Shown one piece after another: positions 1 through 10,768 of a DNA stretch of 64,000 bases. The notes under the pieces were generated by a model, which was given only the letters and a program-made list of their open reading frames with translations, had not been told where the DNA came from and ran no database searches. Location: NCBI GenBank assembly GCA_950097015.1, contig CATNEN010000001.1, positions 15,679,001-15,743,000 on the forward strand, in the 5' to 3' direction. A program made the translations under genes and the position numbers. Within the stretch, counting starts at the first letter, position 1. Every line of letters begins with the position of its first letter. The DNA comes from Macrostomum hystrix (taxonomy: Eukaryota > Platyhelminthes > Macrostomidae).

Positions 1-84
1 GAACAGGTGATCACAGACTCTCTGTCTAACAGGTGACACTCTTTGTCTAACAGGTGACGCTATTGGTCTAACAGGTATTTCTAA
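1..84. repeat. Short 21-bp tandem repeat at window edge
   Basis: About four imperfect copies of a 21-base unit built around the core TCTAACAGGTGAC follow one another and run off the left edge of the window. No coding potential is apparent. Confidence 0.7.
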
Positions 85-2418
85 CAGAAATAAATTCCAG
101 AATGACAGATTTGGAATGACAAATGAATTCTAGAATTATAAGTGATGGACAGATTGAAACAGGACTTGATCTTCATTCATATTCACATTAGAAAATGTCA
201 AATAACTCACTGGAAATGCAGGCGCATCACTGTTCTAGACCACAGGTCGAAGAATGAGGTAGCCATGTGGCTAGTGCACTAGGCAGAATTGCACAACAAG
301 AGTCAGCAGCTGCTGTCAGACACAGGTTAATCCTGGAATGGTGCAGGCTTTAGCACAACGTATTATTAATGTCAAATCAAAGTGAATGAAGTACTGCGAT
401 AAAATGACTCCGTAGCTTCGCTGTTAGCAAAGGAAAGAATATAGAAGGCAACAAAATTATCCAAAAATAGGCCTCCGGGCCCTCTTTATTTATTTGCGCA
501 CGGCAAGGCCCATCAGACTTACTGTGTAGCTAAGATGCATTTCTCATGCGTACTTCCTATAAAATCTGATGGACACAACATCTCAGCTCTCAGAATTATT
601 ATTCTGTAGAACCTACACGGCGTTGAAAAAAAGCGTTGATTACATGCCTATACTTATATTAAAGGATATATTGACTTACAAAAGACATAACTGCAATCTT
701 AAAAACTTTCGATGCGATCATGACTTGGTTTGAAAAAGGCTCAGTCAAAACCATGAATTACAAAAAATATGCATAATTGAAGGTTACATAAAATAATATG
801 CACGGATTTTTGTGACATTGGAAAGTAAAATAAACATTTCTCCCTATGTTCAAATAGCGGACCCTAAGCGCGCTGTTCAATACGTTGAAGTTCCAGTACC
901 TTGCAGCCCTGTCTTATCGCTTGTCTTTATTGATGCCTATTTGAGTATCCAGAAGCCTAAGATTGGCCGACCGCAGGCGTCGCAGGCGTCTGCCTCTGCG
1001 CGGCGGCGGCGGCGGCGGCGGAGGCGGCGGAGCATCCATTCTGCAATAATGCATTAAATGCAATTTAAAATTAGGAGGAAATTTCAATTAGGAAAATAGA
1101 ATTCCAACTTAAAAGCAAGATTAAAGGAATTATTTCGAAAACTATAATGATGATAGGGAGGCAATAAAAGTTGACGGTTTCCCCGAGCGAAAATTTTTTA
1201 ATAAGTGAGCAATAACAATAATGTGTTGTAAAGCATGCTCTGTGGAAAAGTTGGCTCATTTAAATGAGCATCGGAAAGTCAGAATTAAAATGAGATTTTA
1301 TACGACCGAGCCACAACAGTTACGTTATGAAACGACTTGCTTTCTAGGAAGGATGGTTTCTACACGGTATCTTATGAGGGACCATTTAAATTAACGTTTC
1401 GCGTTCAATTTCTATGAAGACAAGGGTACGTCAAGTTATAAATTGCTTGTCTCTCAGTATAAAAGCGAGGCATAATGTGAAAGCGGAGAATATTGAAATT
1501 TAGCAGAATACAATATGCAGTAATGTGCAGAGCTGGGCAAGTGTTACTGCTAATCACAGGCTTGGGGAGGCAGTATGAGTCTGTTGTTTGTTTTATGTTT
1601 GACTTGCACATTCGAAGTGTTTAACTCAAACAATATGAATCTACTGCTCTCAACCCAGTGCCACTGTCCTAACTTGTCAGCTCGGCTCATAGCTAATGTG
1701 TCCTGCTATGATCATCACTTCATCACTAAATGAATGCACCCACATTCCATTTATGTATTAAAATGTAGACCTCTAAGAGTATAAAGTTTCATCTATATAT
1801 ATAAAAGTGAAAACTCTGTGTGTGTGTGTGTGTGTGTGTAAATAGTGAGCTATCCAAGCCTTTTTTACATAGGCTACAGAGTTTATGCTTATCTTAACAA
1901 GTCTTAATACTAGAATAAAAAACCTGTATATTGGGTCTATTAGTCTATATGCATAGCTTATTGGCTGGCAACTTGTCATAATTGTATAGAAACAATGAAT
2001 TATTCTAAATGAAATTGGGACCCAGGAATATAAATTCTTATTAAGATTTCCAAGCAACTACTGGGATATGGGATCTATGAGCTGGGAGCCTAGGATCAAG
2101 GACTAGTGTTGCCCCTAAAAAAAAACCATTTTTAATAAAAGAAACGAAATAATGATGTTTAGTTGTTCCTTGGTCTTTAATAAAGAGGAGAGTTAGGGAG
2201 AATGCGATGAGAATATGTTCTTCTCAGAGTTCTTCTGTTTTTCTCAATCTCAGATAGTCTTTGCAAAGCTCAACGTTATAAAAATAAAGATGTACTGAAG
2301 TTTATTAGATTCGATAAACAATTTTCTTTCTTAGTAGAATCAACAAGTCCACTGTCTAATGACAAAATAGTTTGAGAGTCGAGACTGAACGAGCGTCTTT
2401 GTTCTGGTCTTGTGTTAA
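85..2418. other. Stretch without a recognisable gene
   Basis: I see no convincing gene here. The only notable sequence is simple repeats: a CGG-rich run at about 999-1030 and a TG dinucleotide run at 1817-1839. Short open frames are unrelated to known families and have no codon bias I can defend. The last 100 bases, with an AATAAA-like signal near 2417, resemble the end of an LTR or leader ahead of the BEL/Pao coding region, but I found no matching partner copy. Confidence 0.5.
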
Positions 2419-5400
2419 ATAAACTCTTGCCCACCGGCCGCGCAGAACTCAGGACGCAGCTACGCCGCCGGCAGACATCAGCATGGCCCTAGTCGCAAAA
2501 ACACCATCCGCTGTCAGGATATCGCCGGATGCGTCTACTGCGACCAGAGCGGTCACAATGCGTCTCGCTGTGACCGTGTCACCCAGCCCGAGGACCGATT
2601 CAGTGCTGTCCGACGGAAGAAACTGTGTTTCAATTGCCTTGGGGATCACGAGGCACGGCATTGCCCCTCTTCCAGCCGGTGCCGCAAGTGCGGCTCCAAG
2701 CACCATACCTCTCTTCATGGCGCTTACCCGAGGGAACCCGCCATCCAAACTGGAGCAGGCCCCTCGGCGCACTCGCGAAGGCCGCATCAGCCGATAGTCA
2801 ATTCGCATCTCAGTGACACCTCCCCCCTTGTGGAATCGACGGAGGATTCATCCGGCCCTGTTAACGCCATCTCCTGCGTCTCGTCCGCGCAGGATAGCCT
2901 CCTTCAGCCCGTAGTGATGGCCACCTTCTCTGCTCCAGCTGTGAACCCGGCAACTGGGGATTCGGCTCCGATCACGGCCCTTATCGATGGCGGTTGCAGC
3001 TACACCTACCTTCGAGGCGACATAGCCCGGCGAATCGGCCTCCAGTCCCTCGGTACAATCAGCCTCGACAGCTCTTCGTGTCATGCCGAATCTCGCCGTC
3101 GCGTGCACGCCAACATTGTTCGCCTGGAATTAGCCACACTGGATGGTCGACGCATGCCGCTGAAGGTGCTCTCAGTCGAGAGGATTGCTCCAGCCATTCA
3201 CTTACAGGCGCTACAGCTTCCGAAAGATATTCTAACAACCCTCGCCCATCTGCCTCTTGGGATTGCCAATGCACCCCCGATGGTGGACAAGGAGGTGGAC
3301 CTGGATCTGCTGATTGGAAATGATTATGCACAGTTACTCGTAGGCCCGAGCGTTGGTGCAATACCCCTACGTCGCAGCTTCACCGCTCACCTGACCCCGT
3401 TTGGAGCTGTCCTTACCGGCTCCCTCACAGGAACCTCGGACACCCATGCCATCTGCACCCGGGCCACCGAACTCCTCTGTACCGGGCGCCTCATCGTCAA
3501 CTCACTCCACGGCTTGACAGAGCAACCTGTCCCGGACAACCTGTCCCATCTGGAGCTACTTGTAGATAGGATGACCAGTCTCGAGATCCTCGGTCTGGGT
3601 CCAAACACAGAACGGACCACGCAAAGCGAAGATCTCCAGACCAAGCGCCTTCTGGATTCTGCCACTCGGGAACCCGATGGCCGTTTCTCAGTCGCTCTCC
3701 CCTTCAAGCCAGGAGCCGAGCAGCTTCCTTCGAATTTCGGCCAAGCCTATGGCCGTGCTCGCGCAGTTCACAACCGCCTGGATCTCTTGCAACGCATGAA
3801 GTACTACGCTGAGTTCGAGAAACGTAAAACCGAGGGCGTACTCGAGATCGTCGACAGTCGGTCGCCACCTGGACCGATCGTTCACGTCCTACCTCACTTC
3901 CCGGTGATAAAGGAATCAAGTAACACAACAAAAATACGACCCGTCGTTGACGCCTCCGCTCCGACATCCCTTGGAGGCAGCTGCTTGAATGACCTCCTGG
4001 AGACTGGACCAAACCTCCTAACCGACCTTCTCCAGGTCCAGCTCCGTCTACGAGTCTACGAATACGCCTGCGTCAGCGACATCCAGTCTGCATTCTATCA
4101 GATAATGGTACACCCCGGGTGTCGAGACGCTCTACGCATCATCCTGCCGAGAGACATCGCCAAGCCACTCGACCAAGACAGCATGCAGCTTTGGCGCTTC
4201 ACGCGGATCGTAATGGGCGCCAGCCCATCACCCTGGATCCTTCTCACGGTGATCCACAAACTCTGCGCCGACGCCATCGCCGGTGGAACCCACCGTTTCG
4301 GACTCCACAAGGGCGAGGTTGAATCTATCCCTTCTGGGCTCTACATGGATAACCTCGTGCAAGGCTACGATTGCAAGACCGAGGGCCCTCGTTTCGTCGC
4401 TGGACTGCGGGCTCTATTCCACTCGGGGCAGTTCCACCTCCGGGAGTTCGCAGCAAACGACTCACAGGCTCTTCAGGGCCTCCCTGAGGAAGATCGCGTT
4501 GAGAACCCAGTCGTCAGAAACCTCGGTATCGTCTGGGACACCGTCAATGACACCATCCGACTTGCCATGCCTACGATTTCATGCGGCATCACGCTTACTC
4601 GCGCCAGCTTACTGAGCGTCATCTCCCGCCCCTACGATCCATTTGGATACGTTGCCCCCCTCGTTCTGGCGGGCCGACTTCTCTACAGGGCGGCATTCAA
4701 GCCTAACGATGCCTGGGACACTCTGGCCGATCCTGCCACCGTTGACGCTTGGTCCAGGCTCCGTTCAGACTTCGTTGACATCGACCGCATTGTCATACCT
4801 CGTCGCTGCGTCACGAAGCGCACTGTTCCCAGTCGCCTGGTCATCTTCAGTGATGGTTCATCACAGGCGTATGGCTTCACCGTCTATCTGCACCACACTC
4901 ACGATGGTCGAGTGACCACCACCCTCATCTACGCGAGAGCACGTCTCGTCCCAACTGGCAAGAAAGGCCTACTAATTACCGTTCCGCGCATCGAACTCTG
5001 GGCCGCTCTTATCGCTACCCGCGCGACCCTTCTCTTACGAGATATCCTTACTCCAATGCTAGAGATCAGCGGTATAACCCACTTTATCGACAGCCAGATT
5101 GTCCTTTACTGGCTCATGGACGGTGCCAAGCTCCGTCCCTACGAGTGCCACCGCGTCCAGGAGATACGCAACTCCGGGTTGACAGAGGACCGCCGCTACG
5201 TTCCCACTGCCGAGAATCCGGCCGACCATTGTACCAGGCCCCTAACACTGACCCAGCTTATCGCGTCGAACTTCTACACCGGTCCCGAGTTTATTCAACG
5301 GCCTTACCATACGTGGACCTCCTGGCCGCTCCCCGGTCAGTCCGTCAACCCACCAGAGGAAACTCGGCGTAAAGATAAGCCGTCTATTTCGCTTCTGCAC

Positions 5401-7098
5401 GCTACCAAAGGCGTTGCTGAGCCCCCACCTGGAGACATGGATATCACTCGTTTCGGATGCCTCAACACCCTGCTCGGTGCAACCGCATATGTCGTCCGCT
5501 TCGTCACGAGGGACAGGACCCGCGGAGTCCCAGGCTTAAACGCGCGCAACGCCGCCCTCCTTCTCTGGGTCCGGTACACACAGCGTTTACATTACCTCAA
5601 GGACATGATCGCTCTTCAATCGGGCAACCCTGGGAATTGTCGGCTGGTGAATCAGCTTGCCTTGTATCTTGATACCGACGGTTTCGTCCGCTTGAGCTCA
5701 CGCATGGCCAACGCCAATTTGGACGCTGATGCACTGCACCCGTTGCTCCTGCCCTCGAGGAGTCACCTCAGTTATCTATTGATCCGACATATCCACGAGC
5801 AGGAGGTACACGCGACTGCCTCCACAGTTCTTAGTCGACTGAGGGAGCGCTTCTGGATTGTCCGTGGCCTTGCCACTGTGCGCAACGCTCTACGTGGCTG
5901 CCTTGTTTGCCGCGCCTCCAAAGCGCCACCCATGACTCGCCCACATCATGGTCAGCTGCCACCTGAACGTTTGGACTTCACGCAGCCCGCTTTCCGCTCA
6001 ATTCTCATCGATCAGTTAGGACCGATATATACATGGGCGTCCACGACAAGGACGTCAGCCAAGCGCTGGGTCCTCATCCTCTCCTGCGCGACCAGTCGTG
6101 CTGTGCACCTAGAACCTCTGACGGACTACTCCGCGGACGCGGTGCTCCACGCGTTTGAGAGATTTTGGGCCCGGCGAGGCCTCACGGAAGGTACAATCTT
6201 CCTCGATCAGGCGACGGCATTCCAGGCCACCGCCAAGCTGGTAGATACCCTCCTGGCGCCGACGTTCCAGCACAAGATCTTCACGGATCTTCAACCTTTT
6301 GCCACCACCCGTAGACTCCGTTTCAAGTTCGCACCGGTCCGTTCCCCTTGGCACCAGGGTGCGGTGGAAAGGCTTGTCGCTCTTACCAAAGCCAGCCTAC
6401 GGCCGGCACTCTGGCGTCGTCGGATCGATGACGATGAACTGCGGACTCTACTCTGCAGGGTTGAAGCCGTACTCAACACACGCCCCCTCACGGCTCTCAG
6501 CAACGACCCAAGGGATATGCGCCCACTGACACCGGCACATCTTATAGCCCCAAACGTCTGCCTCGACCTGCCAGCCGCTTCAGAGAGTCTCCTACCACCG
6601 GCGGACTCGTCAACCGGCAACGTACTACGGGCGCTCTACTACCGCAGGGAACAGATTATCGACGCCTTTTGGGATCGCTGGCGCCGCGAATACCTCCAGC
6701 ATCTGCGATCAATCCATCTGGCAGAACGACGACGCAATCCAGGGGTAACCCAGCAGCCTCGTCAGGATCAACTCTGCCTTCTCGTTGAGAGCACACCTCG
6801 TGCCAGTTGGAAGACTTGTCGCATCCTAGCCCTGCACCCGGATGCACAAGGCGTCGTGCGCTACGTCACAATCCGCACCAGTGCCGGTTACGAATCCCGG
6901 CGTCCTGTCGAGCATCTCGTCCCGCTGGAGGCCGAAGTTGTGGAGCCGGATCCAGAAATCGGCGCCAGGGCGAAGACCCAGGACAGCTCACCGCAGTCGC
7001 CAACGGCAACTAATGTCACGGCTGTACCGACTTCGGTCCGCTCTCTTCGCGCCCGTAAGCGGCAGGGAGTCCGAGACGCCCTGTTTGACATTCCCTGA
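2419..7098 (+). CDS. BEL/Pao retrotransposon gag(C-terminus)-pol polyprotein, 5' truncated
   Basis: One frame is open from the stop at 2416 to the TGA at 7096, and the Met at 2830 lies inside it. In order it encodes three CCHC-type zinc knuckles (about 2520-2720), a retropepsin-like protease (about 2975), reverse transcriptase (about 3830-4620), RNase H with its acidic residues (about 4845-5230), an H2C2 zinc finger (about 5790-5920), an integrase core with D, D and E in place (about 6005-6370), and the BEL/Pao C-terminal DUF5641-type domain (about 6650-6930). This order is typical of BEL/Pao. The gag N-terminus, LTR pair and target duplication were not found. The RT box reads YMDN (residues 505-508 counted from 2830) and the protease box reads DGG, so the protein may be catalytically dead although the frame is open. 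Confidence 0.9.
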   Translation: MNSCPPAAQNSGRSYAAGRHQHGPSRKNTIRCQDIAGCVYCDQSGHNASRCDRVTQPEDRFSAVRRKKLCFNCLGDHEARHCPSSSRCRKCGSKHHTSLHGAYPREPAIQTGAGPSAHSRRPHQPIVNSHLSDTSPLVESTEDSSGPVNAISCVSSAQDSLLQPVVMATFSAPAVNPATGDSAPITALIDGGCSYTYLRGDIARRIGLQSLGTISLDSSSCHAESRRRVHANIVRLELATLDGRRMPLKVLSVERIAPAIHLQALQLPKDILTTLAHLPLGIANAPPMVDKEVDLDLLIGNDYAQLLVGPSVGAIPLRRSFTAHLTPFGAVLTGSLTGTSDTHAICTRATELLCTGRLIVNSLHGLTEQPVPDNLSHLELLVDRMTSLEILGLGPNTERTTQSEDLQTKRLLDSATREPDGRFSVALPFKPGAEQLPSNFGQAYGRARAVHNRLDLLQRMKYYAEFEKRKTEGVLEIVDSRSPPGPIVHVLPHFPVIKESSNTTKIRPVVDASAPTSLGGSCLNDLLETGPNLLTDLLQVQLRLRVYEYACVSDIQSAFYQIMVHPGCRDALRIILPRDIAKPLDQDSMQLWRFTRIVMGASPSPWILLTVIHKLCADAIAGGTHRFGLHKGEVESIPSGLYMDNLVQGYDCKTEGPRFVAGLRALFHSGQFHLREFAANDSQALQGLPEEDRVENPVVRNLGIVWDTVNDTIRLAMPTISCGITLTRASLLSVISRPYDPFGYVAPLVLAGRLLYRAAFKPNDAWDTLADPATVDAWSRLRSDFVDIDRIVIPRRCVTKRTVPSRLVIFSDGSSQAYGFTVYLHHTHDGRVTTTLIYARARLVPTGKKGLLITVPRIELWAALIATRATLLLRDILTPMLEISGITHFIDSQIVLYWLMDGAKLRPYECHRVQEIRNSGLTEDRRYVPTAENPADHCTRPLTLTQLIASNFYTGPEFIQRPYHTWTSWPLPGQSVNPPEETRRKDKPSISLLHATKGVAEPPPGDMDITRFGCLNTLLGATAYVVRFVTRDRTRGVPGLNARNAALLLWVRYTQRLHYLKDMIALQSGNPGNCRLVNQLALYLDTDGFVRLSSRMANANLDADALHPLLLPSRSHLSYLLIRHIHEQEVHATASTVLSRLRERFWIVRGLATVRNALRGCLVCRASKAPPMTRPHHGQLPPERLDFTQPAFRSILIDQLGPIYTWASTTRTSAKRWVLILSCATSRAVHLEPLTDYSADAVLHAFERFWARRGLTEGTIFLDQATAFQATAKLVDTLLAPTFQHKIFTDLQPFATTRRLRFKFAPVRSPWHQGAVERLVALTKASLRPALWRRRIDDDELRTLLCRVEAVLNTRPLTALSNDPRDMRPLTPAHLIAPNVCLDLPAASESLLPPADSSTGNVLRALYYRREQIIDAFWDRWRREYLQHLRSIHLAERRRNPGVTQQPRQDQLCLLVESTPRASWKTCRILALHPDAQGVVRYVTIRTSAGYESRRPVEHLVPLEAEVVEPDPEIGARAKTQDSSPQSPTATNVTAVPTSVRSLRARKRQGVRDALFDIP

Positions 7099-7838
7099 GT
7101 GTTACTTCGTGCACTATGAACCTAGAGTTTACCTCAAAGAGACTAAAACTGATGTTCTATCTTCCGCTTCCTAATTTCCTACGCCGTATCCTAGCCATCC
7201 GTACAGCCCCCCCCAATCTGTCGGATTCATCTGGCAATCCTCCACGTTAATTCAAGCTTGCCCTACTGCGCTAAATTTAGCTCCTTGTTACACCTTGTTT
7301 ACCCATAGACACCCCCAGCCTCAACTGTACTCTTAAATTAAATACAAAGTCGCCCAGCCGTTCCCCAAAAGAAACTACACACACGCATGTTCGTTCTAGC
7401 AACTTAAGCTTAACATAAAGCCTTTGTCTCAGTCAGTTGACGACAAGGGTGATCCTGCAGAACGATACGACAACAACGTCGTAGTTTATGGTCATTCCGG
7501 ACCGCGAATGATTGTGTCTTGACTGGTGGCAATGTTGTTGGTGTGAGTTGTGGTGTGATGTGCGTGAGTTGTGGTGTGAGTTGGTTCGACTTTAAAGTGC
7601 ATTACCCAGCAACGCTGGTTTTCCCTTTTCCCGCAGGAGACCGTCGGCCTGCTAATGCCCTTCAGTGCTGGCTACCCAGCCATTGAATTAGGTCGGAGAC
7701 CTGGCAGGAGCGCGGTTTGACTTGGTACCGGCGGTACCTGATTGGTGGGCGGACTAATCGTTCTGATCTAGTCCTGACCTTAACTGCAGGTACTGGTGGT
7801 TCGGACACAGCCGATTCAGAAGTTTCTTCCACCAACTC
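7099..7838. other. Retroelement 3' flanks, no gene
   Basis: This is non-coding sequence between the BEL/Pao stop and the end of the minus-strand gypsy integrase frame. An AT-rich AATTAAATAC stretch near 7336-7350 may be a poly(A) signal of the BEL/Pao element, and GT-rich DNA lies near 7540-7580. The junction between the two elements cannot be placed, and no LTR partner was seen. Confidence 0.4.
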
Positions 7839-9450
7839 TTACTGCTCTGAGCTAGCACTGGGGCTAGAGGTTGTACTGGAAGTGGTTCCGGTGCTGGTTT
7901 CAGTTCCAGACTCTCCCGACGAAGGGGTCGAAGGGAGGGTTTCAGCGACAGCACCCGCCTCTCTTTCCGGAAGGCGTGAGATCGGGGCTACATGTGTGGT
8001 CTGGTGTGGCAGAGTGACTAAATTGAAGTCGTCAGTTGATAGCCGCGATTGGCTAGAGGATGATTCTGATTGGTTGGACGTGGTTGAAGAGAAGCCAGCA
8101 ATGTTGGCTGGTCCGTAGCGATTGACTATGTCTTGGTAAGATGGCTGTCTGATATAGGGCTTGAGCCTGTCTATGTTATAGATGTTGTGCTTCGGGTTTG
8201 GGACCCGGTTGGATGTGTGGGTGAGTCCTAATTCAGGCGCTAAGCGATAAGTGCGTTCTGAGCAGCGCTGAATGACTTTATATGGTCCTAACCACACGGA
8301 TGGTTCGATTCCCTTGTGGTTTGGGTTGAGCACCCAGACTAGCTCTCCATCGTTAAATTCGGTGCGAAGGGCACTTCGGTCGTAATAGCGCTTTTGTCTC
8401 TGTTGGGCCATGCCCCTAATGTTGCGGGCTAAGGCTGAGACTTCGACTAGCGTCTTGTGGAGTTGGTGAGCGAATTGCTCTGGCTGATAGTGATCTCCCT
8501 TAGGAGGGTTGTGAATGAGGTCTAACGGTAGGTCGAGTTCATGACCTAGGAATAACTTGGCAGGTGAGAAGCCAGTTGATTCGGCTACTGTGGCTCTAAT
8601 CGACATCGCAGCGAGTCGGCCAGCAAGGGGCCAATCACATTGTCTTTCAAGGCAGATAGCCCGCATTTGAGCCTTGACTGTTTGGATCATACGTTCAGCC
8701 TTGCCGTTGGCTTGAGGTCGGCGAGGGGTGATTCGACCCATGTCGATTTGGAGTAGTCTAGTGAGTTCAGTGAGAGTTCTATTGATGAATGCGGTTCCGT
8801 TGTCGGACACCAATTGTTCCATGGTTCCGTATCGGGCAACCCATTCAGTCAGGATGGTAGTGGCGGTGGTTTCAGCACCTACGTCTGTGACTGGGGTAAC
8901 TTCCACGAACCCTGTGAAGCGGTCTACCATAACGAGTAGGTATTTGAACCCTTCTCGCTCCTCGAATGGCCCAGCATGGTCCACGTGGACCACTTGGTTT
9001 GGGTAGCCGGACAGTTCAGGCAGCATAGGGGCTTTCAGCTTGCGTTTAGACTTTTTCGTCCGTGCGCAGATGGTGCATTCGGCGAGGACGCCCTTGATGA
9101 TGGTGTCTAGGTTGGACATGGCGAAACGAGCCTTCAGAGCGGACATCGTCTTGGTGATCCCGCAATGATTCAGTTGGCGGTGATATTGCAGGACGAGTTG
9201 GCTAATGTCTGCAGTTTCCGGAACTACAAGGCGTCTAGCGGCAGTCTTGGTCTTGGTCTTAGACGGTTTGACAAGATAAAGGAGGCCTTCCACGACCTCA
9301 AGGTCGGTGATCTGAGCCCATAGCGAGCGAATTTCCCGACTGCAACCTTGCCGCTCGGCCTTTGACAGGGGCGGCGCCTTGCCCTGGATACAGTCTGCAT
9401 GATCCCTCTTTAATGCAGATGTTTGTTCTGGTTTCGTTTCGCTCATCTCG
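7839..9450 (-). pseudogene. Ty3/gypsy (family A) integrase region, 5' truncated
   Basis: The frame encodes an H2C2 zinc-binding region (H-H near 9175-9150, C-C near 9085-9070), then an integrase core. The first Asp lies in the VDHAGPF segment, the second in SDNGTAF, and Glu follows in the GKAERM segment. A C-terminal tail with the LVWVLNP and WLGPYKV motifs follows. RNase H, RT and gag are missing: the right end breaks at about 9.45 kb into the capsid-like frame. The same tail motifs recur in the minus-strand elements at 36-42 kb and 58-61 kb, so all three belong to one family. The integrase frame itself is intact, but the element is a fragment. Confidence 0.85.
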
Positions 9451-9842
9451 ACACATGTAGGCCGTGTAGGCGACATCAATGTCCTTCTCTATGGCCTTGA
9501 GATAATCTGCTTTTAGTGCGGTCTTTGGCTCAATGACTTCCAAATACAGCTCGATTCCGGTTAGCTTCACTTCCATCCTTGTGTGGTCCGCCCCAGTCCA
9601 CAACACTCTACTGCGATCATCTCTAGTCACCTTAAAGGTGTAGCTGAAGTTACTAGTCAGTCGATTAAATGTATTACAGAATCCACTCATGAATATCAGT
9701 GGTACGAATACATCAACAGACCGATACAGCGGGTTCTTAGCAGCATCATCAGCACCTTGCAATGCATAGTTGTATCTCTTCTTCCTCTTTTTATAGCCAC
9801 TGTCATTGATATCTCTTCTTTTTCATCTGCAATGAAACCTTC
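9445..9842 (-). pseudogene. PLV-like major capsid protein relic, C-terminal part
   Basis: The minus-strand frame contains a segment with the SGFCNTFNRL and VTRDD motifs followed by LTGIELYLEV. This pattern resembles the second jelly-roll of capsid proteins from polinton-like viruses and related animal integrated elements. The assignment rests on pattern recognition, not a search. The right end stops at the LTR of the BEL/Pao insertion, and the N-terminal part lies beyond it at 18355-18786. An in-frame TGA near the LTR boundary and the gypsy junction on the left show the copy is broken. Confidence 0.45.
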
Positions 9843-10153
9843 TGTCGTTTTGACAATCAACTAAGTTAGTATAGTTTGGTAGATATATAGTTTATTTGGT
9901 GGCAGTGGAAGCAAAGGTAAGGCAGATAGAAAGGAAACTTGGACAACCTTGAGGGGTGCGAAACTAATAGAACCTGTAACTGAGAGGAGGTCTTGAACAT
10001 AGACATAAAAGTTGTAGACGCAAAGTAAGAGGCCACAGCCATAAATAAGGTTAGCTGCAACTAATGCGTTAAGGGAGACTAAAAGTACATGAAAACGTAA
10101 GACGAAGGCGAAGGTCTAAAAGAGGCAAAGAATTGGAGGATTATCATCCGACA
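9843..10153 (-). repeat. BEL/Pao 3' LTR (311 bp)
   Basis: This is a direct repeat of 18044-18354, starting TG and ending CA. It differs from its partner by single bases in the ACAACCTTG/ACACCCTTG and CAGCCAT/CAGACAT segments. Confidence 0.92.
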
Positions 10154-10517
10154 GGTTCGGGGGGGCACAAATGACACAAACATTGGAAGATGAATTCTGA
10201 CATTTTCCGGGGGGGGCGGAGGACAACAGGCAAAACTGAGTTCACGACGAGAAATAGTTAGCCGACGGGTGGTCGGATGAACTTCCGGAGCGGTTAAAGC
10301 GTTAAAAATAGTATATTGGGCAACGTATTCGTCACAGTAGTAAATTTGAGAGGCATTAGTCACGTCACAGATGCCATCACGAATCGCCTGGCGGCGAAAG
10401 GCGTGAAGATCGCTTGCGGAGAGGTCGTCGGCGGTGCCGGCCGCTTTGGTGGCGCTAGCTGACGAGCCGGCGGACTAGCCGGCGGATGAGCTGGTGGACG
10501 AGCCGGGTAGACCCGCC
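10154..10517 (-). other. 3' internal segment of the BEL/Pao element
   Basis: This interval lies between the BEL/Pao 3' LTR and the gypsy insertion point. Its right half encodes, on the minus strand, a Pro/Ala-rich tail that would be the end of pol; the rest is untranslated. Runs of G at about 10160 and 10210 give purine-rich or pyrimidine-rich tracts near the LTR. The last five bases, CCGCC, are the left copy of the gypsy target duplication. Confidence 0.7.
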
Positions 10518-10767
10518 TGTTGTGATTGACAATGCTTGCGCATATGCTTGAAAACTGACAATGAACTATTGACCATATTGAATGCGTGCGTGGGCGCATA
10601 CTGCACTCAGGCTAGAGTGAGTAGGATTGCGTATTGATTTGTCAACGTGCATTATTAAGCAACGTGCAAGTAGGAGATGAACTCTATAAATATAATGTGA
10701 GCGAGACTTGTGTCTCTGAGCGTGAAACTTCAATTAACAAAACTCTTGTGTCAATTAGAACACAACA
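10518..10767 (+). repeat. Gypsy 5' LTR (250 bp)
   Basis: The repeat starts TGTTGTGATTG and ends ACACAACA, and matches 14685-14934 base for base. It contains the AT-rich CTATAAATATAATG segment at about 10682-10697, a plausible TATA region. The gag start codon follows the LTR by one base, so the expected primer-binding site (TGGCGACGAG) overlaps the start of the coding region. Confidence 0.95.
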
Positions 10768-10768
10768 A

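Noticed and set aside
1817-1839. TG repeat as a telomere or Z-DNA element
   Set aside because: An ordinary dinucleotide microsatellite.
2449-2808. Minus-strand and other plus-strand ORFs overlapping the BEL/Pao zinc knuckles
   Set aside because: Shadows of the GC-rich coding frame; the knuckle motifs are only in the pol frame.
7320-7400. LTR of the first BEL/Pao by similarity with 2400-2440
   Set aside because: Only short AT-rich similarity; no alignable pair or termini.
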